NCBI RefSeq assembly: GCF_000485595.1
Contig: NW_014577606.1
Span: 19,182-57,092, forward strand
Direction of reading: 5' to 3'
Source of the DNA: Priapulus caudatus
Lineage: Eukaryota > Priapulida > Priapulimorpha > Priapulimorphida > Priapulidae
DNA: 37,911 nucleotides
Shown in pieces: positions 8,037 to 20,000 of the stretch. Each line of letters starts with the position of its first letter. Positions within the stretch are counted from its first letter, which is position 1. The position numbers and the translations under genes were made by a program. The notes beneath the pieces were generated by a model. That model saw nothing but the letters and a program-made list of their open reading frames with translations. It was not told where the DNA came from and ran no database searches.

Positions 8037-11000
8037 GTAAATAATTACAATGTATTCGATAATTCCCAACAGCTTAATGTCTTCTACTTCCTGTCTTTCA
8101 AATAATATAGTCATGAAAATTCACATGATTTTACACAAAACTGTATTACGTACTCTGTAGTGTATAAATTTATTGTATGCATATGGTTAATTACATTAAC
8201 TTATTATATTGAATTCATGGATTCCATTTAGTTCATGAAATAATTGCTGTTTTTACTGCAGATTATCGTCAACCTTTGAGATGTCTTCTCGTATCGAGTA
8301 AGATTAAAAACCTAGGTGGGATCACCAATGCGGTGGCACCTAATTCTGTAGTGATCAGCTATAGATATGAATCTGCAACATTAGACAACTTGCTAGCTAC
8401 GGTCAGTGAAAAGATGGGAGGCCGCAAGGTGCAAGGTATTGGCATGGTCATGACAGGAACTGCTTTCAATCTAAGCATCTGCAGAATAGGAGACAAGGTA
8501 ATGCATACAATTAAGCATATATATACTGGCAGGTACTTATAATATTCGTATATAAACCTTCCTAAGTGTTATTTGTTTGGAATTGGCCCCACATGCAGAC
8601 ATGGTTAATGTTTAGGCAAAATATCTCAAGATTTGATTTTTAGCTCACCTTGACATCGTCAAGATGAGCTATTGTCATGGGTCGTCGTCCATCGTACGTC
8701 CGTCCGTCCGTCTTTCCGTCAACATTTGGCTACGGTCAACGATAACTCAGGAACCGTTTGACCCACATGTTTGAAATTGGGTATAGTTGTTACTGCTATG
8801 GGAGAGGTTTGAACGTCCTATTTTGGAGCACGCCAGTCGACGTACTTTCGAGCCACGGCAATTTTTTGGCAAAAATGGAAATTGTCAGTCAGTTCAGGTT
8901 CAACGGATTTTGCTCATTTTTGGTATATGAATGAATAAGGGCTGGCCCCAAAACGTATCACAGGGGTTTTGATATTTAAAAATTTTTTATGCAAATTAGG
9001 TAGGTTTTGGCAATTATATAGCATATTATATAGCCACGCAGATAACAGTCTGTGGTGTCACACTCGTCTGGTTTGTTTTACAAGATTTCATTGACAAGAT
9101 CTTTAATGCAAAATTGGTATTTCCTCTCCACCCTGCAGATAAAACAACTATATTAGAGTAAAGTTTTACAAAACATGTCGGAACGCAGCATAACCTATTT
9201 ATTTCGAACGCCATCGCTAAGAAACATCAAAGCGGGTATAGCACCATCTACCGTCACAAATTGTGATTCATTTTGGTTTATAAATTATTATTGCGATATA
9301 CAGATGGCAACCGTGTGCTACCGCCTAGAAAAACTCATACGAAGTAAACAAGTATGGGCAGGGAAACACCATTGTCACGTGGTATATAGCAGCTACGTGG
9401 AATAAGCGTATCCTCTCAATCTTACACGTTACACATCGGGTGCTCCGCTTTTAGGCAGTGCCTAAATCTGAATATTATAAAAATGTTAAATGGCGATCAT
9501 GTAGGTGTAACGCCATCACTCGTCCACATCTCAGACTTTCACATCTCAAACATTTATTTTCACATAAAAAATTACACATATAATTATCAAGAGTATATAA
9601 TGGGAGTTCTCCCATATATACTCTTCGTTTCTATAATGTACGTCGATGGTTGCTCAATTAAAACTGACTTCTTCTCACTCACTCATTTGTGTCCTTTCTT
9701 GTGGTGAGCTACAGTGTCATTGACACTTTCTTTGTATTAAGGCGTTGATCTTTTAGCACCAGGAAGCCGTGCAGAAAGAGACATCTATATTGAACTATAT
9801 ATTTATTGTAAAACTATAGTGATCTTGAATTGCTTGTGTCTTTAACTGCACCATGTATTTACCGTAGGTGTTGTCAGTGCAGACTGTGTGTGATCACGAA
9901 GCCGTAAGGGAATTCTTCACATGTTTGACCATAAATCACCTAGATGCAACATCTCCATATCGCCGGCTTGACTTTTTCTTGTGGAGTGCTGCTGGCACAC
10001 CAGATGCCAACACAATAGCAAAGGAACTGGAAGTGCTCTGCGGGGTAAGGTTTTTTACTATGCGTTAAAATATTTAGGGCTTCCAAGGTAGTACATGTTA
10101 AATTTAACACGTTTCATCCTGTCATACCCATTCTATTGTATACGCCTGATTATATATTAACTTGTTCAGGTGCCAGTTGCCATATATAAAGATATGTATG
10201 GTGCTGAGCTTGATGGAGGGATTAGCAGGTATCTTGAGGACTCACCTCGTGGCAAGATATTCGTAGGAGAGTTGTACTTCAGACCTGAAAAGCTACGTGG
10301 TTTGAGCGCCCGCCCTGGTAGCAGTTCGCAGTCCACAGCCGGCTACGAGAAGATACGTACGGTAGGAAAAGGTAGTGTGAGTTTAAAAAAAAATGTCATC
10401 TTATAATGAGTTGAATGAAAGTCAAGATAGAGTGAAGTTGTGGTTCTAAGAGGATTACACTTATTATGCTTCAGTAAAAGGTATACAAATGTATTGAGGT
10501 GCAATTAACACAGAGGTAGGTATTGCTCTCCAGGATCATATATACTCAATACTCAATGCAGGTTTAAAACTTTTGCAGTAAGTGGTTCTCCAGTTATTCG
10601 AACAAACCATTGCCTCACAAAATACTTGGCAAATGACAGCGACAGCTACCAGCAGTTAGTCACACAGACAATTTTTTTTTACACTTTTGGTGTTTTTAGT
10701 GTCTTTGCAGTTTACCAGTTCTGATATCCTGCCCTCATCCTCTCGTTCAGATATCATTTTACCGCACACTGTTGTGACCATTGGTGGTGAAAAACAGTGT
10801 TTGGTGGCAGCACCCCTTAGCAGGCAGCATTGATTTTCCATTGACACATAAACATTTTATGTGTGATTATTTTCAGGTGCATATGGAACAGCCGTACTGT
10901 ACAGGAGGCGTGATGACGATTCGCAGGTTATCTTGAAAGAAATTAATATGCATGATTTGAGCACGGCAGAGAGACAGATGGCTCTCAATGAAGTGAAGGT

Positions 11001-14000
11001 GCTTGCCATGCTGGACCATCCGAACATTATCAGCTACTATGACAACTTTGAGGAGGATGGGGTTCTAATGATTGAAATGGAGTATGCTGATGGGGGGTAA
11101 GTGAATGGTCGCGATGTGACCATCTTGAACGTGTTAGCGTACTTTGGAGGAGGCGTGTATGATGGTGCGTGAACGTATAGTGGTGAGTCAATGGACGGTG
11201 GAAGGTTTGTGGAAGATGGGGGTTAAGTTGGCAGGCAATGGTGTATGTGTGAACTGTGGTATGTACGTGTGTGTGCTTGTGTGTATGGTTGCGTGCGGGA
11301 GTGGATGATAGCTGGTGTGTGGACAATGGTAGTTGAGTGGTCGATGATGTGTATAGTGAATGTACGTGTGTGCATGCAGGCGTGCGCGAATGAATAAGTT
11401 TATATGTGTGTGCGTGTGTGAGTGCATATACGTGCATGAGTTCATATACTGTGTAGGGGTGGTGTGTAAGTTCTTTCTCATGAGGAAATGTGTGAGCAGT
11501 GATGGTGATAGTGATGCAGTGATGATGATGCACGCATGATAATTCAAAAGCTTTGTTGATGCAGTACGCTGACGCAGTTTTTGGCCAAACAAACCGAGCC
11601 ATTGGAAGAAAAATACATACTGAACCTGTTCCAACAGATGGTCTCAGCTCTAAGGGACATGCACGAGCACAACATTCTCCATAGGTATACCTATATGATT
11701 ATTAAGGAAATTGAATTTAAACGATTTGATCAAGCATAGATATAGGTTAATCACTAAGCATGCAGTTATTCTTTTAAATAAAATCGAAGTGTGTTGAATT
11801 CTACATCAGCTTGTCTTATTTAAAAATACTTCTCTTTTGTATTCTAATAAGTGATACTGTTCAATCATCACAATATACTAGAAAATCCTCAGGTATCCTC
11901 AAGTAGTATAAACGTGTGATAAGTTTAATAATTCTACCCCAAAGTGACCAATTCATACGCTTATCCATATTACTATAATATAAAACCATATATATATCCA
12001 TAATTTTACCATTGTTTCAGGGATTTAAAAACACAGAATATTTTTCTAACAAAAGAAGGCTTAGTGAAAGTGGGTGATTTCGGAATATCAAAGATGTTGT
12101 CAACGACGAATAACGGAGCTAACACTGTACTTGGTACACCTTACTACATCAGTCCTGAAATGGTAATGACACAGGGCTACCACTGGAGTTCAGCACCTTT
12201 GCAAAATGTGACAAATTAACAAAAGTGGCGATTTTACTACACTAGCTGTTGAATGAAATTGGTGAATAATTTAACTGCTAACAAATACAACTGAATAGTG
12301 AACTATGGTCAAATTCCATCTTTGTGTAAGAACAATAACAAATTCCATAACCTGCTACTTAATTTGGTCCAAGTAAGTTCTCAAATAAAACAAACCTTGT
12401 TTTGTGCAGAACATGCATACATAGTACATAGCAGATACACACAAGCACGACATATGTACACACATATATATATGGTGTGCAACGTTTACATTTTCAAGCC
12501 CATTATTTGCCACTGCTCTATAATTGCAGACTCATGTACTATTACTCAATTTTTTTAATGATTTACATGTCAGATTTGATCTTTATTTGGATGAATTATA
12601 AAGATGTTTATCTGTTTATTGTACAATGCAACATCAATACAAACGATTACAGCATAACACGTTAATGCTTTCAGTGTGAAGGACTTCCTTATAATGAAAA
12701 ATCAGACATCTGGGCATTTGGCTGTATACTGTACGAGATGGCCTGCAGACAACGGACATTTGAGGGGTCAAATTTGCCTGCACTGGTTAACAAGATTATG
12801 AAGGTATATATGTATGCCTATGTTATATGATTATTCAGCTATATGCTCCATTTGGCCTTAATTTATTGCCAAAATGTATTGTTGATTTAGTGATTTCAAT
12901 TGTAAATGTTTGTGTGTAGAGTTAAATCACTTAAAGAATACATTTGGTTCTGCTCAACAGTTATATTGCATGACAGCATTATTATTTTACATTAAATTTA
13001 TCAACTTTGGTCAAAATGTCTATCCTTCGGTTTTCAGGGTCAATTTACACCAGTCAAGGGAAACTACAGTGCAGAATTCAAAGAGCTTATCAGGGACATG
13101 CTTCAGAGAGAGCCAGAGTACAGACCGTCTGCTAATGAACTACTTTATGCTAGGTAATAATAGAATGCTGATAAGAATAGTGTCAGGGAAAAGTCCAGTT
13201 AGAATTGTATTTTAGGCAGAGAAACCAGAGTAGAAACTGCGTCTTGCCACACTTGTTTTATAGCTCATCTGACGTAATCAGATGCAGCTTGTAGAATCGC
13301 ATGATTGTCTGTGCGTCCGTCCGTCCGTCCGGCCGTTCGTGCGTGCGTGCGTGCGTCAACAGTTGGGCACAAATCTTAACCGCTCGACGTACGGTCACGA
13401 TATTTGGGACATGGGGGGGATCGTGAAAAGGACTCAGGATGACAAATTTGGGGGTCAAGGGTCAAAGGTCAAGATGTGTAAACGGAGGGGGAATATTTCC
13501 CCCTTAACTTAAGGTATAGGAGGAAATACGGAATTGCGGCACAAATCTTAACGGCTCGACCTATGCTCTTAATATTCGGTGTATAGTGCGATGGGCAGGA
13601 AACCCATCACCAGTGCGAAATTGTAGGTCACAGGTCAAAGGGCAGTGGGGGAAAGGTCAGATATCATACATTTTCTTAGGACATGGCCTAATGGACAGAG
13701 TGGAAAACTTTTTTGTTTCAGCGCTGACCTACCATTTTTATCACTTTATTGAAAGGACCATGAAATGTGCTTTCCACTGACGTGTCTGATAACCTTTTGA
13801 CCCTCAAGAGGAGGGTTAAACATGGATTCCTGAACTGCCTCAATGATGTCACAGTGTTCTCATATTCATGGCACATCCATAATCTAGAAAGCCAATAAGC
13901 CTGGATAGCTGAACGGGTACAGCACAGGCATCACGGCTCAAAGGTCCTTGGATCGAATCCCATCAGATTTGTTATTATTTACCTGTTTTCTGTATTTTTC

Positions 14001-17000
14001 TATCTTTATCCATTTAAGTATTTTTTTCCAATTAACGCAAATATTGACATGATTTATTTACAACAATTTAATAACAACAAATAATGTTTACAACAATTTA
14101 TTTTTATTTTTTTAATATAGGGTTAGGGTCACAATGCACCATAAAACAGGAGTTTCAGGCACGCGATTTGTATCAACCAATGGGATTTTAGGATGTATAT
14201 AGAAGGTTGCTGAAATGATGTGTACGCAACTGCGTATCTGCATATCTGCGCCTAACAAAGGTGTCACTATACGCACAACTTAAATGTTACGTTTATAACC
14301 ATAGTAACAGACCTCAGATGAGCCCAGACGCTCTGCGTCTCTTGTTCTAAATTCCAGAGCATCAACAGATTTTTGTGTAGACTTTTTGTGATTGGTAGTA
14401 TGTAGATAAGTGTTGTTACTCTTGAGAGCTCTGGTGGTCCAGTGGTTAGTTATTCACATTTTACTTCAAAGGCTGCGTGTATATTCAACTTTGGCCAGGA
14501 CGTAAATGTTTTCAAATCGTACAAACCTTACTCTCAATATTGAGCATTATGAATCGATCATTATTCGGTTGACCATGTCAAATGGAGCCTGTCTACAGGA
14601 ATCAGAATGTGATACAACCACTGTTACTGTAATTAAATCACTCTAGCATGCAGTTACCATTATTAGAGAGAGCAGAGCCCATATTGACATAAGACCTATG
14701 GTACTATATAACAAGTGAATGATAACTAAGATAACTAATGATATTAGTTGTGAGTAGTCATAATTGATAACTTTATAACCACACCGTTACTTAGTTAAAA
14801 GTGTGACTAAATGCTCGAAAATATCCAGATCCAGAGTCAGATTGAGGTTGGTTAATTATGCCTGGTATAGATGCATGAATGTACGTAACATCAACGTAAT
14901 ACTTATGAAGTGTTTAAATCATGCTCACAGCTTTATCATTGTGTAGATATTCACACACAGCGTGTATGAATGATATGTTTTTCCCTGCAGACTTCCAGAG
15001 CTAATGAGTCGTTATGACCATCAGGGAACAGATGGTGAAGAAGATGCATTACAGAATGGTGGCAGCACCAAGAAGAAAAGAATAAGGTCAATATGAGCAT
15101 ATACATGTGGTATTTTTCATTGAAATATTATATAGTTTGTGACTAAAATCATGCATTGTCCGAAATGTAGCATATATTCTATTAACTTACAAAAAATCGT
15201 TTGAGTTGAGAGAAACGTGTATGCATATGTATATCTACAATCTATAGTGACAGTTATTGGCCATTTTCTTATGCAATGAATGTAGTATGTTTTACCCCAC
15301 AGATTTTAGAATTTCCTGTTCATATGTAAACGTTGGATAATGATGATGTAAGTTAAGTTCGTATGTCTGAATTGCTTTTTACAATTCTTGGCAGCATGCA
15401 GAACCATCATGTTATAGCAGGAAGTAAGCAGCTATAATTTAATTTATACTAACGCTAGTTTACACTTCTTTATTAGCCAGCACTGTTGGAGATAATTAAC
15501 TTCTAATGCAAAGGGTATAATTATGTTCCTGATCTAAAATTCCCATCATGTGCATTTCTAACCGAGTTTCTCTTGTAGGTCAGTGCTATACAGTTTCGAC
15601 GTGAGCAAGACAAAGCTTTACCCCATTGACCTTCCAATAAAGACAATGGTGGTTCAAGTAGCAGCTAGCCTTGATCACGTGATTGTGGTTACTATGGAGA
15701 GAGTGGTGTTTACCTGGGGAGCTAATCATTCTGGTCAGCTTGGGCATGGTGACCAAGAGCTTAGGCCCAAACCGACAGCAGTGGAAGGATTGCAGGCCAA
15801 GTCCATCGTCAGGTATTTAGTGTTAGACATGACATAACAGAGGTTGTCAGGAAGTGCTTATAACCAATGTGAAAGTTTACTCACTAGTAAAGGCAACTGA
15901 ATGAATTCTAAGGCTGTAACGATCCACCGAAATCGAATCGGATCGCGATTCTCTTCCCTCGATCCGATCCTCGATATTTTTCCCCGTATTTTCGATTCCA
16001 CTTCGATAACACTTTTTTCATCCAATAGATAACGGCACTACGCTATATACTGTGGAGTACGTGTTACTCACCAATGTTACTCAGCGGCTGTGAAGTGTAT
16101 ATATACTTTCTAGACTCTAGTCTATTCACTATTTAGTATTCATTGGCAATTTCAAATAATTTAATATTGCAAAATAATGAAAATATAAAAAATAAGATAA
16201 CATTTCAATATTTTAGGAATCGAATCGAAGGAATCGAATCGAGAGGCTAATATCGAGAACCGGATCGAATCGAGAGGCTAATATCGAGAACCGGATCGAA
16301 TCGAGAGGCTTGTGTATCATTACAGCCCTAATGAATTCCATGCATATTAATGCTTAAGGCCAATTTCACTTCATAGACGTATTATGTATTGGTTTCACCT
16401 TTTCAGATCTGTTTTAACTAGTTACTTAACAAATGTATGAATTTGGTTTTCAACAATTTGCATTTTACAATGTAGGAAACCTGTAGGTAACTGGAACTGC
16501 TGCTCTAAATGTTTCATTATTTGTAACAGGGCGTGTGCAGGTCAAGACTTCAGCATATTTTCCAGTGACAATGGTATCGTCATGACTTGTGGTAATGGTG
16601 GTAGTGGCTGTCTCGGGCATGGTGACTGGTCAAGTGCATGTCGCCCTAGACTTATTGAGGCTTTGTTAAGGTATATTATACCATGCAACATATCCGGACT
16701 TAATGTTTATACTACAATTTCTGTTCCTTGTTTCCAAATTCTGCATTGATAACAAAAAGTACGTACCAAAGTGACTATGTTCATACATATGTAGATTGCA
16801 TCGTTCAAACTCTAATAGTCAAAAGATTGGTGCATGTGGGGAAAAGCAATTTACACACACGTTATAATGATTCCGTAACCACTGAGCGATACATATGTAA
16901 ATGTATAGTATCAGTCATGAGTTAATACTTTAACAACAGCATGACATTTTGCATTGTAATGATTCTGTAACCACGTACTGAGCGACGTATGTAAATGTAT

Positions 17001-20000
17001 TGTATCTGCCATGAATCAATACCTTAAGAACAACGTGACATTTCGCACTGTGAAACCGCGCGGGTGCTGCTTGTTTCAGTGTGGATGTGTCCTCTATAGC
17101 ATGTGGTCCAGCACATGTTGTCATTGGCAGCAGTAATGGAGAGGTATACTCGTGGGGTCGAGGCGCCGACGGACGCCTTGGACTTGGCTCTGATGCTGAT
17201 TAGTAAGTAGTCTGACTAGACAAGTGAGGTGCAATGTATGCATGCTGTCATGATCTACAACAAAACACGTCAAGGCAGGCCAGCTTGGATAAAAACGTAA
17301 TTTATAACCTTTTCATCGAATATTGTAAACAACTGCTATATTAATTATATGTTGCTGAGTACCGGTACCTTTTAAGGTAGATTTACATCAGAGCATTCAA
17401 GTGCAGACGAAGTGAATCTTTCTAATTAAGAACATAATTCCCTAGTGCTTAACATTCTGAAGCTCATTAATTATAAAATAAAAGCACCAAATATTAGTGA
17501 GAAAAATAACAGAGTGATGCACCATATTACGTAGATGAGTCATCATGACATTGTGCAGTCATCAAATTAACCTTTAATAAACTCCCGCATAAAACGACCT
17601 GAATGATGCTTTAATCCACTATGGGTATTTGAATCGAATTTTGGTTAACAGGTATTTTTCACCTTTGGAACATCAAGGTATTACTAGAGCTATGCGGTGC
17701 TTTTAGAATACAGGAAACAGCCCTCATGCACATACGACAATGCACAAAATACACGTAGTAACTACCAGTATATTAATGCATGTCATTCCTGAATTTGGTT
17801 ACCTGAGGCTGGAATTGGAGGCAGTGTATATGTACAGCTGTCAGGCACCTGAATCAAAGCATCAGCACCTGAATCCTTCCTGCACGAGCAGACAGTAACT
17901 AATTAGCGTAGCGCAATAATTCACATTGCATCTGCATATACACTTGTAATGCCTGGTATCGGAAATGGATTGCCCGTGACTAGGTGATTTCTCTGCAAGA
18001 TGCTTAACTAATTGGGAGCCCATTTCTTGTAAGTGCATCTCACTAGTCTAGACCTATTATAAAATTTGTTTGAACATTTGATAGAAAAAGTAAACGTTTT
18101 ATTTTGGCAATGAAACAAGGTCAGTGATATAAAAACAGTAAATATACCTCCACACCATATATATGCATGTCTGTGGCATTTTAAAATCACTGTTACATTT
18201 TATACATAGAACCGTGGTATGTGGTGTAGTATCGTGATGACATGAAAGAGAATTGCTCTTGTCAGTAGTGAGTGAAAGTACTTTATGTTAGAATGTCTGA
18301 TTAAAGGATTTGTATGCTAAACCGGAAGTCTTGTTCACATTATCACAAACTAGCATGAAATGGTTATGCAGTCAGGAAACAATGTGGAATATGAGAACTC
18401 TCTGAGAATATGAAAAGTTTGACCTGTTTAGAATAATGTAAATATATATACCAAAAAGTGTATACTTCAAATCAATCGATCAAATTCAATGAAAAACTAT
18501 GCATATACTTATGGTATATACGACTATTTAAGTCGGTTTCCAGACCACCTTGCATTGGAGATGATGCAGCGAATGTTATAATGCAGTATTGCAGTTTCTG
18601 CAGTGGGAAAGTCGAGTTACGTATTTTACCCACTTAATTTTATATGTATGTATATGTGTGTGTGCGTGCATGCGTGCATGCATGCATTAATGAACAAGAT
18701 AGGGCCATATGCTTGTATCAGGTGCTATTAAATGTAGCACTCCAATAGACGTTGGATTATAGGTCTAAGACTCTGTATAGTCACCAGTATTGTTGTCTAA
18801 CAGCTTTGCTTTGATCTTTCACTACTGCAGCAGTTATCCAATGCCTGTGAGCATCCAGGGACCAGCGATTGTGCGTGGTGTGCATTGTGGAGTGGATGGT
18901 AGCATGTTCATCACAGACACTGGCTCAATGCTAGCTTGTGGCAGCAATAGAAACAACAAGCTTGGCCTAAACGAGCGCTATGGCTTCTTTGCACAGATGA
19001 GACAGCTCATGCACAAGGTGAGTAGTGGTAGTATCCACTATAAACTAGGGTGTGGGATGTGATTCACCGATTCCACTAATACATCTGGATTTTTTCTTAT
19101 TAATATAGATGTCGACATGCAAGAGTTTTATTGTTTGTTTGCAATTGTCATATACATCTTTATATCCCTTTATCTAGACAGAGGTGGAAGGTACTAAGAT
19201 ACCGACCGTTGTCAAGGCCCTGAAATTTCGCATTCTGGACATTTCTATGGGTCTGCATCACACTGCAGTCCTCGTAGAACCCGGACACGTTATAACATTT
19301 GGCAATAACACACAAGCTCAGCTGGGGCATAGCAACACAAAAGTACACAGTCATCCCATGCAAGTCCGAAGCATTGAACACGAATTAGTGAAGGTAAGGA
19401 CAATTAAGAATATATACTATTTATCAGTGGCATAATAAGCAGGGTGATGATTCTGAGGTGTGCGTATATGAATTGTCTAGAATTTGTTCTCGTTGGTATA
19501 TACTAGCCGTCTGTCAAGCGGTTCCTCACAGATGGCACTTCTCTAGCTAATTAGAGTTATATTGTAAGGATTATACCCTAGATAATCTATGTTAACCAGG
19601 CAGTGACATGTGGAGAACGATTCACAGCAGTCTGTACAGCCACCAACAACCTGTATTTCTGGGGAACTAGGCAGGTCTTGTCCGATAATAATGGTGCATC
19701 CAATGAGAAAGGACAAGGGAAGGTGCCAGATGCATGTGATGACGAGCCACAAGCAGAATCTTTCAATTCTGCTAATGGTAGGTATCTGATGAGTATATTT
19801 TTTTTATCAAAACATTGGAAATTGGGAAACTACTTCTGCGCATATTTAATATGCAATGCTTTGCTGATTATTGTGTCATTGCAGCATAATTTATTCCTAT
19901 AAGATGTAAATTTATTTATGCTGGCAAAAGACACTATGGCAGAGGGAAATTTTAGATGTTACACTATTTATAATTCACTATACGAGTGAACTTCTTTCCT

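Noticed and set aside
11030-11634. His/Thr-rich - strand frames across intron 5
   Set aside because: Antisense to a GT-rich intron and to real kinase exons.
14118-14128. TAGGGTTAGGG, telomere-like
   Set aside because: Only two units; not an interstitial telomere array.
14429-14500. Possible second tRNA-derived segment (CTCTGGTGGTCCAGTGGTTA)
   Set aside because: The A box is plausible, but no B box follows at the required distance.
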